Source of the DNA: Erythroxylum novogranatense
Lineage: Eukaryota; Streptophyta; Magnoliopsida; Malpighiales; Erythroxylaceae
Direction of reading: 5' to 3'
Assembly (NCBI GenBank): GCA_029891385.1
Contig: CM057231.1
Span: 68,650,990-68,714,989 of the forward strand
Length of the DNA: 64,000 nt
Of this stretch, positions 21,640 to 34,900 are shown in pieces (positions within the stretch are counted from its first letter, which is position 1; each line of letters begins with the position of its first letter). Made by a program: the position numbers and the translations under genes. Below the pieces are notes generated by a model. The model made no database searches and had not been told where the DNA came from. It saw nothing but the letters and a program-made list of their open reading frames with translations.

Positions 21640-22840
21640 TCTTCATAAGAAATCCTTTACTTGTATTCTAGTACGCCTAAGTTTTCTATCGGAGGTCATG
21701 TCCTCGGTAAGTTCCAGCACTGCCATATCATTCTTGATCACCTCTCCCAATTCTTCTTAGGCCTTCATTTTTTTTCTTACAGTCTCTAAATACAATCTTC
21801 TTACATCTTCTTACGAAAGCGTTTAGGTGTCTCTTCTTAATATGGCTAAACCGCCTAAGTCTTGTCTCTTTTAATTTTTCAATAATGTTAGCCACTGACC
21901 CACCTTCAATTTGTCTCTTACTATTACATTCCTAACCTTATTTCTTTTAATAAGGTTGCACATCAAATGTAGCATCCTCATCTCCGTTATCATTAACTTA
22001 TTACTATGCACCTATTTGATGGGTCAACATTATGCTTTATAGAGCATTGCCGACTTAATCGCTACACGATCGAATTTACTGTTAAGCTTTAATGATATCT
22101 TTTTATCACATAAAATCCTGATGTACTTCTCCATTTAAGCCACCCTGATTTGATCCAGTGAATCATGTCTCCATCAATCTCTTCATTGTTTTGAATGATA
22201 AATCTTAAATACTTCTTTTAAAGTATAACTTTTGAACCAATCCTCACCTTTACATTGGTAGTCACCTATGTCCCGAAAAGTTATACTCTATGTATTCAAT
22301 CTTAGTCCTACTCAATCTAAAGTCCTTCGACTCTAACGAATTCTTCCATCGTTTAAGCTTGACATTGGCACCTCTTTTGTTTCATCAATTAAAACAATAT
22401 AATCAATAAATAATAAACACCGGGTACATCTTTTTAGATATTTTTGGTGAGCTTATCAAACAGAAAGGGGCTTAAAGAGGAGTTTTGGTGAAACCTAATA
22501 TCAATAGAAAAATGCTTTGTATCTCTTCCTATTGTCTTACTTTAATTTTGACACCTTTATACATATCTTTAATAACTTATATATAAGTCATAAGAACTCC
22601 CTTAATTTCTAAAAACCTTAACATAATTTTCCTATAAACCTTGTAATATGTCTTCTCTAAATTAATAAAACCATGTATAGGATAGGTTATCTCTCCTATA
22701 ATATTTCGTTAATTTTTCAAGAGTCAGTAAAGCTTCTATCGAGATTTCTTAAGTCTTAATCAAACTGATTTTCTGAGATGGAAGTTCCTTTCTCACTTTC
22801 TTTTCGATTGCTCTCTTTTAGTGATAACTCTCTAAAAACT
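21640..22840 (-). pseudogene. LINE reverse transcriptase remnant (RTE-like)
   Basis: Minus strand, many frameshifts and no open frame. Readable pieces in order are an RT active-site region with DYIVLIDETK (about 22370-22440), then KRWKNSLESKDFRLSRTK and EYIEYNFSGHR (about 22270-22370), RLRRFSHIKKRHLNAFVRRC (about 21810-21870) and a RPKKTWEEVIKND-like C-terminus (about 21730-21770). This order matches the RT to C-terminus of plant RTE-type LINEs. No poly(A) tail or TSD located. Element D abuts its upstream end. Confidence 0.7.
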
Positions 22841-22855
22841 TTATAATGTAAATGA

Positions 22856-23190
22856 TGTTATAAAAGATAGAAATAATATGGTGTACCACTAATTGTAGAT
22901 GGACCATTTAATAGTTAGTGTACATATGGATTGGTTTAGTTTTACCTAACACAAGAATGAAGTAGGTGGTTATTGGTTTGGTTTTACCTAACACAAGAAT
23001 GAAGTAGGTGGTTATTAGTTTGGTCTTACCTAACACAATAACACATATGGAGTAGGTGGTCACATGTGTGTTAGGTGTTTAAAATGTACTATAAATAGAA
23101 GGTTTGATGTAAGAGAGATTATGATATGAACTTATAAGAATAAGTCTTCTCTCCCAAATACTCTTAAATTGTAATTCTGGTTTTATAACA
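22856..23190 (+). repeat. 5' LTR of element D
   Basis: TGTTATAAAAGATAG...TTTTATAACA, 335 bp. It contains three 42-bp direct repeats and TATAAATAG at 23090-23098. The partner is at 40375-40698. Confidence 0.92.
22931..23065. repeat. 42-bp direct repeats in U3 of element D
   Basis: TTTTACCTAACACAAGAATG recurs at 22940 and 22982, and a diverged third copy at about 23024, period 42, each followed by AAGTAGGTGGTTATT or a variant. The 3' LTR holds the same array at about 40455-40580. Repeated U3 blocks in Copia LTRs often act as enhancers. Confidence 0.8.
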
Positions 23191-23204
23191 CGTTATCAGC
23201 ACGA
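23191..23204 (+). other. Candidate primer-binding site of element D
   Basis: CGTTATCAGCACGA follows the 5' LTR directly. It is not the TGGTATCAGAGC type found in A, B and E, so a different or internal tRNA primer is implied (inference). Confidence 0.5.
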
Positions 23205-23911
23205 AGCTCTCATTTCTAAAATTCGACTTATCAACATCAAGCAATCGTAAGGTTCTTCTGTCTACCTACATCGTACAAACGTTCTTCGATTTATGTACAT
23301 CAAACAAACATAAGTTCTTCCGTTTATTTATCCTACTTACGATGTTGTTAAAATAAAGTTCTTCCTTTTATCTACATTAATTCTACTTATGATATGATTA
23401 AAACAAATCATAGGCGACTCACTATTTTACCTTCTTTTAATAATGAAAAGTTATTACCACCTCTAAATACGTAATTTATTGTATAGTATACATCATCGAT
23501 GTTTAAAAAAATTATAACGACTATATATATAACGGTTTAATATATATATATATATAACGGTAAAATTATAACGGCTAGTTAACGGTAAAAAAATTATTTC
23601 CATAAATAGATACCACTCTACATAATTTACTTCATCCCTACACACTATTTCTTACCTCAAAATTCTTACAAAATTTTCAAATGTTTTCCGCTATATCATT
23701 TTTTGTATAATTATTATCATTATGTATCTTTGTTTCATTCTTAGTGTAGAGCTAAATGATTCAAATCGCACGTTTTTTCTCTTAGTAATAGCATTTATTA
23801 TGATCCCTATGTTGCTTCTTGGCATAGCATTTGAGCATGGCATGTAATTTATTTAATGTAATATCGATTTGAATACATGTATTAATTATTTCTCTCTAAA
23901 TAGTTGACAAC
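23205..23911. other. Untranslated leader of element D
   Basis: AT-rich, no coding. It includes a short TA run (about 23539-23556) flanked by ATAACGG repeats. Confidence 0.6.
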
Positions 23912-24349
23912 ATGTCTAATCTTGCCAAAATTGAGTTTGCTGCTCTTGATGTTGCAGGTCATAATTATATGCCGTGGATGATTGATGTTGAAATGCATCT
24001 TGAATCAATGGATCTTTTAGATACCATTAAAGAAAATAATACAACATCAAAACAAAATAAAGCCAAAGCGATGATCTTCATTCGTCGTCATCTTGATGAG
24101 GGATTAAAAAGAGAATACCTCACAATTAAAGATCCAAGTCATTTGTGGACAAATTTACAAGAAAGATATGACCAATAAAGGAAGTTTTACTTAAACTACT
24201 TCAGAATGAATGGAGCGCTTTACGCTTCCAAGATTTTAAAAAGGTCAATGAGTATAACTCAGCTATGTTTAGAATTGTCTCACAACTAAAATTTTGTGGG
24301 TAAACAATCATTAAGGAAGATATGTTAAAAAAACATACTCCACCTTCCA
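23912..24349 (+). pseudogene. gag: Element D gag, N-terminal part
   Basis: Starts at ATG 23912 (MSNLAKIEFAALDVAGHNYMPW), open to 24178, then frameshifted. It shows the Copia Gag pattern of W...HL...LW...L and a KHTPP end that is cut by the TSD of element E. The rest resumes at 35946. Confidence 0.85.
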
Positions 24350-27300
24350 TGTAACACCCCACTCCCGAGTGACCCGAACCTGATATCGTTGGTGATATCC
24401 GAGTCCGTGCCCGCGAGGGTGGCGTATTACATCAGTCGATTGAGACTCAGTATAACATTTTCACCTCTCTTTATTTATTATTATTTTTTCCTTGAACCAT
24501 TCATTAACGCAGCATAAACAGTAAGAATCCTGAGCCCATGTTCACACGTAATCATTTTCAGTTATTACAGTCATCCAATAACAATTTACAATCAGTCAAT
24601 GTGTAAAACAGTACAACCACAATGGGCTCATTATAAAAACAAAGCATTGTTTCACAATGATTGTGAAATACAATTCGATAAGACACTAATGCAGACACGG
24701 ACTGATCCCGGCCTCTATCCTTTACTTGCCTACAGTAGACATACTCCCGTGTCAACCAGGGTATTCTTCAGGACCTGAAAAATAGATGCAAATTTTGGGT
24801 GAGTTTTGCGAACTCAGTGAGAAACCATCATCGATGGTTCACTCAAATCATGCATTACATACATGGCGTACATCATAATACAATAGTATTCAATTAGCGA
24901 GAACATAACAATTTATAGCATTAAATAATGATTTGCAGTAACATATAACAGCCACGATGAATCATGCCATCACGTAATCGATAATTTTCACAAAACAGGT
25001 CATTCATGTGAATGCAATGCATATGTGACTCTTTCCAATTATTCAGTGTTGTGCCTAAGTGCTCACCGATTCGATGGGGGACGCGTTGAGGATTTCTCCT
25101 CTCGGTTCGAGGTCGGTCGATCTGATATTCAGGATAAATCCCCTGACTCGAGGCGATCGATAATAATCGCAACTTGGTTTACAACGTCCATTATCATTCA
25201 TGCATTTATGCATGTAATGCGATACTCGATGGGTTTACGATGGTATGGCTATAAAAGCCCAAGATTGCGATTTTCGGTAATCGATGATAGGGCTATAAAG
25301 CCCAAGATTGCGATTTCGGTTTCATGCGATAGTCGATCCAATACGGAAAAGCATGCAACTTAATCCTATACTGATTCAATAACCTACAATTCACCTTTGC
25401 AAGTAGTTCCATTCAAGATAAAGTAAAAGCATGTAATTCCATCCAATATGTTTGATAATCTATGTAAATCACCTCGTGAAGTAATTCACATAGGGCATTT
25501 AGACATTCAGGAATTTGAGAAACCAACTAAGTTATTCACCTGTATTTCCGAGCCAAAATCTGGCAGTCTCGGTGACGTCGGTGGACCGATGCTCCAAGTG
25601 TGACTCTATAACAATAACAGTAAACAAACATTATCAATTATTCAATCAGAATTATTTCAGAATGCACATGTAACACTTAGAAGGTGCACAATGCATGATC
25701 ATGATATTCCCGGCCCTAACCTCATCTTTTTCCACAGAAAAATCCGTTTCAAAAATAAGAAATCCAATGACGCTGACGGCGCTCAATTTGGACATTAATA
25801 GGTCCCCAATTAAATAATCACTCCAATTAAATAGAACAGTGATTAGCGGTCCATTACCTGGATCCACGTCAATTTCCCGTCTAATAATTCCCAATGTCTC
25901 AGAAAATGAAATTCAATAAGTCATGAATCCGATGCCCGAGAATCGAATTGAATCGGATGTCGAACGGAAAAATTATAAACAAAATAGTGGAAGGAAGTCG
26001 ATTCAGCAAAATATACATCTAGTCATGAGGGACGTGTTGTAATCGACTAGGATGTCTACAGTGTGCAAATTAGATACTTTCCTTTTTCCGCGTCCCAACA
26101 TTCCTAGGTCATAACTCTTTACTCTGAACTCCAAATTGGACAAAATTAGTGTCTATTTCATAGAGAAAAGAGAGATCTACAATGTTCATGAAGAATACAA
26201 AAGCCAAATTCACCTCTAAGGGTGTCAAAAATCCAGTCAAAGTTTCTGTCCAGTCAATGAGTTCCTAACCAGTGCAGTATCTTGTAAATTCAATAACCTC
26301 CCATTTCCTTAGTCAAAAATTACAAAATAAATGTGCTCAGAAAGATCACAATGTGATCTACAACTTTCATGAACAATCCAAATTCAAATTCAATGACTAA
26401 CTAGGTCAAACAATTCAGTGAAGGCTGCTGCCCCTGGAAGTACTCAAATTGGACAGTGATTTTCAAGCAGTATATCTCCTTGCAAAAATGTCAAACAAAT
26501 CACTACTTTATATCCCTGAAAAGATAAGATCTCAAACTTCAATTTTCATGAAGAACCCAAATTCCAATTCAACCTCTAACAATTTCAAATCTGCGAACAA
26601 TGTCTTGATCAGGCGGCGTGAGAAATCTAATGTAGGTCCAGTTTTTTTGCAAATTCATTACTCCCAAATCTGGCCTTCAAGAATTACTTGCCATATATCC
26701 TTTTCAAGAAAATTTCTTCCTCTACAACTTTTCAGAAGATCACCAAAGCCAATTCAAGCCACAAAAATTGCTAAAATTGCTTCCAATCAGAAAGCTCACA
26801 AAATCGACAATTAGGCTAGGTGTCCACAAATGACAGAAAATCAGTCAACACTCCACAATGTATAACTCCCAATATACAGATTGAAAAATATCAAAATCAG
26901 TGGCATTGGAAAGATAACTTAATAGGCTTCAACTTTCATTTAGTCCATTTGTTCTAATTCCTTCTCAATTAATTTAGAAAAATTAGCAAAACTCTAGGTT
27001 ATGGTTTCGGGTACTATTCATTCCAGTCAATAGCAGTAACTTTCCAAGCCATATAGCAACCTCTTAAAGTTAAAATTGGAAAACACCTATTTCACACAAA
27101 AATATAGCTAACATCCCAAAGTTTAAGTGGCCACAAACCTCACCTCATTTGCATTCCTACACAATTAGTTATGCTAACAACAGTACAATCAGTGAAAACC
27201 CTAATTTTCCAGATTTGGTGCTAACCTTAGTTCTATCATTTCCAATGCCTTTAACACATCATTAAACATCCAAAGGAACACAAATCAGTTCTTACACCAT

Positions 27301-28375
27301 TCATACATGTACTAGGGCTAATACACAAAATTGGCAGCACTTAATTCTTTCTTTCCAAGTAAAATCAATCATCAATATGCCATCACTAATCAAACTAAAA
27401 CCACTTCTAACATACTACTTTCAATTCATAATTCAACCTAACCTTATACCCATTAATTCAAACCATTATAGTCATTAATTTAATGCAACCCTAAGCATAA
27501 TAAATGCTCCAAACCTCCCATTCAATGTTTCTACCTACCATGATTCATAAATTCATACTTAAAACATCATTAAAAACTTAACTTAAAAACTTACCTAATT
27601 AGCTTCCACTCCAACTCTTCACTTCTCCTACTCTCCTTTCTTTACTTCTTTTCCATCCTATGCATGGTGATATTCAAGGTAAGAAGGTAGCTTGGATGCA
27701 TGAAGAAGAGCTCTTGAATTTGGAGGGAAGATTACTTTAAGAAGGAGAACAAAATCGATGGAGAAGGCAAAGTGAAGAGGGTTTTCAGATGGGAGGAGAA
27801 TATAAACAAAACAAATGTTCTTTTTCCCCTCTTTCAAGTGGAAGTTGCCGAAATATAAGGATAACAATGCATTAAATAGTGGGACACTTGGCCATTGGAG
27901 GAAGAATGAAGAAAAGTCAAAGACCTATTCAAATTGTTGAAAAATTAAAACAAAGACCAAGCAATTCAAGCCAATTTCGGTTCCTACACATATTAAGGGT
28001 CCACTTATGGGTCCCACCAAAATAAGTCATAGGTAAGTACCAAATAACAGTAGAAAATCAACGGTTTGTCACTTGGCGAATTTTTTTCGGTCAAGAATTT
28101 CTCCGAAATTTCGAAAAATTCCTAAAAATCCCATAAAATGTAAAACACACTATGAAGCGATCAAAAAAATTTTCAAACCCAATAACCATGTTAATCACAA
28201 TAAAATTGCCTTAGGCACAAAAATCGGAATATCATGTATGCATGTACGGTTATTTCATGTGCATGATTTCCTTTGCTCACTAGTACCGCTTGCTTGGACA
28301 ACACTAAGAAATCCTATCAATCTCATCCTATGCCAATTTACTACTTTACCTTTCCGATCGGGGTGGGATGTTACA
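24350..28375 (-). repeat. 3' LTR of element E
   Basis: 4026 bp; plus strand reads TGTAACACCCCACTC...GGGATGTTACA. It is near-identical to 31905-35940 over most of its length, with differences concentrated around 24590-25400 and 26000-26060. A 69-codon minus-strand frame (27658-27867) occurs in both copies but has no recognised domain, and I do not call it a gene. Confidence 0.92.
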
Positions 28376-28386
28376 ATTCCCCCTCT
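28376..28386 (-). other. Polypurine tract of element E
   Basis: Plus strand ATTCCCCCTCT, so the minus strand gives AGAGGGGGAAT directly before the LTR. This fixes the element's orientation as minus. Confidence 0.75.
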
Positions 28387-31300
28387 AATAAAAATTTAGT
28401 CTCGAAATTCTCAATCAACGATTCAATATGACCGTAATCATATGTTCCTATATGTCCCATACACTTTTCCACTTAATAATTCATTTTCCGAAAGGTCACG
28501 GTAACCATATTGATCGGTTGTTCGGTTACTAATTTGGCTAACTCATTAACACTCGATCGATGAGCGGACTCAACAAGGCTATCGATTGGCGATCTCATTT
28601 TCTTAGCTATCTCACTTGCCAATTTCGAGTAGTCATTACCTTTAGTTTCAATCTATGACTCGATTCATTATTTAGAACACATTCACTAATCATCACGTTT
28701 ATCCATCGATACCTTTTCTCACTATACCGTCCAATATCTTTTCTCCCGATAACATCTGAGACTAAGTCGTATTCCATGGAGTACATCTTTTCAAGGTGAT
28801 ACGTCTAATAACCTCCTTTATCTCGTCAGTGCGATTCACATTCCTTTGGTACCAATACAATGACATTTAGCTATATTTCACTATAACCAGTGATACTTTA
28901 CCTAATGCAGTCATGCTTTATATCCCATTGACTCTCTGTTCAAAATTCAACTCTCCTTAGACAATTTACTGTTCTAAAGTGTTAACGCACTTTATTCGGA
29001 TAGGCACTTTACTCTAGTTCATTTGTCCCATCCTGATCTACTTCAGCTAACCCATGCAGTTTTCCTAAGTCCTGTCCTTTGCTTTACCCATCACAGTCTC
29101 AAATCTATTATGGTCTTTGACTCTAGTTAGGCCACATGCGGTGTAGCAAAGATATCCCAGAAGAAAATCGAACTACAGAACACGATCATAATCAAGCATT
29201 TTTCCTATTGAACATTTACACCTATAAGCACTTGAATCAATAATCACTTCATTCTATACCCATAGTCATCAATTTCACATTTTGCATATACTTACCAGAA
29301 TATCTAGCTTCGACTGTTCACTTCCTTGTTCTATCACTTTTATCGAATTTTGACTTATTCTTTGAAGCATTCCATATTGTTGTTGTTGTTATTTTTTTTC
29401 GATTTCACTCGTATTCGGACTCATATAGGACTCACCACTTTAACTCCAAAGACTCTTAACCATTCCTTACCTTTATTCAAGATCTCAAGTTTCGAAATAC
29501 TTCACAATTAACCATAACCTACGACATTCATTGGAAATCCCAATATCGTAATCATTCATTGTAACATTATCTATTCACTATTTGAATTTAGTAGGCGTAA
29601 TTATACATTCATTTCAAATTGTCGATATTTATGCTGTCTCTTTCCTCGAATTAACCCAAGGTATCCTTATAGGAATCTAAGGTCTCGAGGCTTTAAACAA
29701 TTTCAAGATAACACCAATACCATTTATCAAAGTCAATTCAATTTATCAACATTCAACACTTTCAAACACATTCCGTCATCATCATAATCACTATCATTTG
29801 CTTACCTCGCATAATTCCCTATTAGGGTCTCATTGACTTTACCATACATCTTTTAACTTTTCATTGAGTCCACATTAGTGTATTTGCAATCCCTTTATGA
29901 AGGTATCACTACATCACGTCATTGTCACTTTCCTTTAGGACTTCTTGTCTCTACTCATTTCTCTTTTCAATTCATTTCCATCATTCACATCAACATATGC
30001 CAATACCTAGTCATCCGTACTTGGACTTCCATAAATTCCACTTCATTTAAGTATTTCACTTCACATTGCAATAGGATCATCTCAAATTAAAATTCCACTC
30101 ATGTTATTGGATACTTTACATTTCCATACACACAATACAGATAACTTCAGTAGTATGAGATATAACTCAATTTCACTTTTAATGTTGTCCATACTTCTTT
30201 TCGTTTGACCATTAGTCTTATTACCATCTTTATACTGTTCACGAAAGTCTCATCAACCAATTATTATCCCTAATTACTTTTCAATCATCCTTCACTATAC
30301 GTACTATCTCAATTAGAACAATTTTATGCCATAATTTAAGAGATCAGAACATTCCTTACACTAAGGTTCCTTGTGACAGTCACATAAACACTTTCTTTCA
30401 CACTTATTCGGTAATCTATACCTCAGTATTTTATCCGGAAACCAATTAGTAACCTATACAATTCAGACTTCTATAAGACTCCTTTCTGTTTATGCTAATT
30501 CTCAAATAAATAACTGATGCCATAATCATTTCTCATTTCCTCTCATAAAGGTACATTCAGTCCTCCTATGTCTTACTTTAACCTAATATAAACTTTACAC
30601 TTATATCCACTCATAGAAGCACGTATTTCATCATTCACTGAATCATCTCCTCCATGATTTCCATGTATCTTTCACATACATTTCATTAATCATGATCAAC
30701 TTTACTGTCTAATAGGTACTCCCAACGGTAACTCGACTTAAATGTGACAACTCTTTTCATATCACTATCATTATTTCATTTTTTTTTCTTTTCATTTCCC
30801 TAGTTTCATTCCCATAGCATTCATGTGTCAACTTGACCTTTTTAAGGTCATGTCCACTTGGCTTATACAATGTCATCTTCTTATTGTTTCGTATTTAAAA
30901 CAATCTATAATAGGGTATTCACAGTCCCCAAAACACGACAAAATCGTTGATACAACTCCATTGTATCTCTATCAATTTACTCATCCAGTTACCATTTCTG
31001 TGTCTATATACATCTTTTCAACCAAATCTAGATTTTTCCGATACACAATCAGTAGAAAATTGTCAGTCTGTCTTTTTCCCTTACCATCCTTTGATACAAG
31101 TTTCCAAACTCTAAGCACAATATTCGCATAACCATTTCAGTCTCACGCTTAGGCGCTCATAATCATAACCGTTTCCCCAATTCATTTCAGTTTATCTTGT
31201 ACTTTTATCTCACCATGTCTACTTTTTCTTACTCTACTAGGCCTTAGGCATCTTGCTTTTTCAGTTCTTTCGGTTCTCGATGAACCGTTAAAGACACTAT

Positions 31301-31883
31301 TGATCTTCTTACAATCTCGCTATCATCATCTATCTATGATATCTCCTAATATCTAACACCAATACAGTGAATCAATATCTACCTAATCGAACCATCTACA
31401 CTTTACTCGGTTCCAATGTTTCCCATTTCCTCACGTATATAGTCAGAACTCTAATTACTTACTCATCCCGGACCTTTAATCTCACTTAGGCCTACTATAA
31501 CCAGTATACATCTCAAAGCCCAAGTGGACCCCTCCAAGTTCTCGACATATTCGTTCTCTGTTGCCGTAATATTGTCATTTTAATCCGGGAATTCATTAAT
31601 ATCACTTCTTTCCTTAATCGGTCTAGGCAACACACCATTCTAACCACGATGCAATATCAATCTCCTTATCTATTTTTCCTTTTCCTTTCCTAATTGCTTA
31701 TACACTTCGGGGTTCACCCTCTAACACGCCTCACTTTTCTCTCACTTAATCACTTGACACGACGCTGCACGTAGGATTTCTACCGCGACTCAAACTAGGG
31801 ATCAGTTGTCACGGTCTGCAATGACACGACTCAAATGCATGCACCCTATGTTTCAGACTGTGCCCAGATACATTACGTACTAC
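28387..31883 (-). other. Internal domain of element E, no recognised coding
   Basis: About 3.5 kb. The plus strand is visibly poor in G and rich in C and T throughout. The longest frames are about 60-100 codons and none has a retroelement motif. The end next to the polypurine tract (TCTCGAAATTC) may be a trace of a chromovirus pol end. Confidence 0.65.
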
Positions 31884-31898
31884 TGGGCTCTGATACCA
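31884..31898 (-). other. Primer-binding site of element E
   Basis: Plus strand TGGGCTCTGATACCA; the minus strand is a full-length match to the initiator tRNA-Met complement, six bases from the LTR. Confidence 0.9.
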
Positions 31899-31904
31899 CC
31901 TAAA

Positions 31905-34900
31905 TGTAACACCCCACTCCCGAGTGACCCGAACCTGATATCGTTGGTGATATCCGAGTCTATGCCCCGCGAGGGTGGCGTATTACATCAGTAGATTGAG
32001 ACTCAGTATAACATTTTCACCTCTCTTTATTTATTATTTTTTTTCCTTGAACCATTCATTAACGCAGCATAAACAGTAAGAATCCTGAGCCCATGTTCAC
32101 ACGTAATCATTTTCAGTTATTACGGTCATCCAATAACAATTTACAATCGATCGATGTAAAACAAAGATCAACCACGATGGGCTCGTTATAAAACAAAGCA
32201 TTGTTGCACAATGATTGCGAAATACAATTCGATAAGACACTAATGCAGACACGGACTGATCCCGGCCTCTACCCTTTACTTGTCTACAGTAGACATACTC
32301 CCGTGTCAACCGGGGTATTCTTCAGGACCTGAAAAATAGATGCAAATTTTGGGTTAGTTTTGCGAACTCAGTGAGAAACCATCATCAATGGTTCACTCAA
32401 ATCATGCATTACGCACATGGCGTACATCATAATATAGTAGTATTCAATTCGCAGTAACATAACAATTTATAGCATTAAATAATGATTTGCAGTAACATGT
32501 AACAGTTTACAGTAAATCATGCTATCACGTAATCAGTAATTTTCACAAAACAGTCATTCATGTGAATGCAATGCATATGTGACTCTTTTCAATTATTGAT
32601 GTTGTGCCCAAGTGCTCGGTCGGATTCATGGGGACGCTGTCGAGGATTTCTCCCTCGGGCTCGAGGCGGTCGATCTGATTCGTGGATAAATCCCTCGGAC
32701 TCAAGGCGGTCATTAATAATCGCAACTTGGGTCCAACGTCCATTATCTGCTCATGCATTTATGCATGTAATGCGATACTCGATGGGTTTACAATAGTATG
32801 GCTATAAAGCCCGAGATTGCGATACTTCGATAATCGATGATAGGCTATAAAAGCCCGATTGCAGCGATTTCAGTTTCATGCATTAGTCGATCCAATACGG
32901 TAAAGCATGCAACTTAATCCTATCTGATTCGATAACCTTACAATTCACCTTTGCAAGTAGTTCCATTCAAGACAGAGAAAAGCATGTAATTCCATCCAAT
33001 ATGTTTGATAATCTATGTAAATCACCTCGTGAAGTAATTCACATAGGGCATTTAGACATTCAGAATTTGAGAAACCAACTAAGTTACTCACCTGTATTTC
33101 CGAGCCAAAATCTGGCAGTCTCGGTGACGTCGGTGGACCGACGCTCCAAGTGTGACTCTATAACAGTAACAGTAAACAAACATTATCAATTGTTCAATCA
33201 GAACTATTTCAAAATGCACATGTAACACTTAGAAGGTGCACAATGCATGATCATGATATTCCCGACCCTAACCTCATCTTTTTTCACAGAAAAATCCGTT
33301 TCAAAAATAAGAAATCTAATGGCGCTGACGGCGCTCAATTTGGACCTTAATAGGTCCCCAATTAAATAATCACTCCAAGTAAATAGAATAGTGATTAGCG
33401 GTCCATTACCCGAACCCACGTCAATGTCCCGTCCAATAATTCCCAATGTCTCAGAAAATGAAATTCAATAAGTCATGAATCCGATGCCTCGAAAATCGGG
33501 TCAATCGGATGTCAGACGGAAAAGTTATAAACAAAATAGTAGAAGGAAGTCAGTTCAGCAAAAATACATGTCCTAGTCGACTAGGACATGTTGTAGTCGA
33601 CTAGGATGTCTACAGTGCTAAATTAGATGCTTTCCTTTTTCCGACGTCCCAACATTCCTAGGTCATAACTCTTTACTCTGAACTCCAAATTGGACAAAAT
33701 TAGTGTCTATTTCATAGAGAAAAGAGAGATCTACAATGTTCATGAAAAACACAAAAGCCAAATTCACCTCTAAGGGTGTCAAAAATCCAGTCAAAGTTTC
33801 TGTCCAGTCAATGAGTTCCTAACCAGTGCAGTATCTTGTAAATTCAATAACCTCCCATTTCCTTAGTCAAAAATTACAAAATAAATGTGCTCAGAAAGAT
33901 CACAATGTGATCTACAACTTTCATGAACAGTCCAAATTCAAATTCAATGACTAACTAGGTCAAACAATTCAGTGAAGGTTGCTGCCCTGGAAGTACTCAA
34001 ATTGGACAAGGATTTTCAAGCAGTATATCTCCTTGCAAAATGTCAAACAAATCACTACTTTATATCCCTGAAAAGATAAGATCTCAAACTTCAATTTTCA
34101 TGAAGAACCCAAATTCCAATTCAACCTCTAACAATTTCAAATCTGCGAACAATGTCTTGATCGAGGCGCAAAGGAGAAATCTAATGTAGGTCCGATTTTT
34201 TGCAAATTCATTACTCCCAAATCTGGCCTTCAAGAATTACTTGCCATATATCCTTTTCAAGAAAATTTCTTCCTCTACAACTTTTCAGAAGATCACCAAA
34301 GCCAATTCAAGCCACAAAATTGCTAAAATTGCTTCCAATCAGAAAGCTCACAAAATCGACAATTAGGCTAGGTGTCCACAAATGACAGAAAATCAGTCAA
34401 CACTCCACAATGCATAACTCCCAATATACAGATCGAAAAATAGCAAAATCAGTGGTATTGGAAAGATAACTTAATAGGCTTCAACTTTCATTTAGTCCAT
34501 TTGTTCTAATTCCTTCTCAATTAATTTAGAAAAATTAGCAAAACTCTAGGTTATGGTTTCGGGTACTATTCATTCCAGTCAATAGCAGTAACTTTCCAAG
34601 CCATATAGCAACCTCTTAAAGTTAAAATTGGACAACACCTATTTCACACAAAAATATAGCTAACATCCCAAAGTTTAAGTGGCCACAAACCTCACCTCAT
34701 TTGCATTCCTACACAATTAGTTATGCTAACAACAGTACAATCAGTGAAAACCCTAATTTTCCAGATTTGGTGCTAACCTTAGTTCTATCATTTCCAATGC
34801 CTTTAACACATCATTAAACATCCAAAGGAACACAAATCAGTTCTTACACCATTCATACATGTACTAGGGCTAATACACAAAAATTGGCAGCACTTAATTC

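Noticed and set aside
27658..27867. 69-codon minus-strand frame conserved at 35211-35420
   Set aside because: Conservation is due to the two positions being the two LTRs of element E; no domain and no independent evidence of selection.
28376..31904. Host gene or hidden pol within element E
   Set aside because: Both strands were read for RT, integrase, protease and Gag motifs and none found; frames are short and lie in G-poor sequence.
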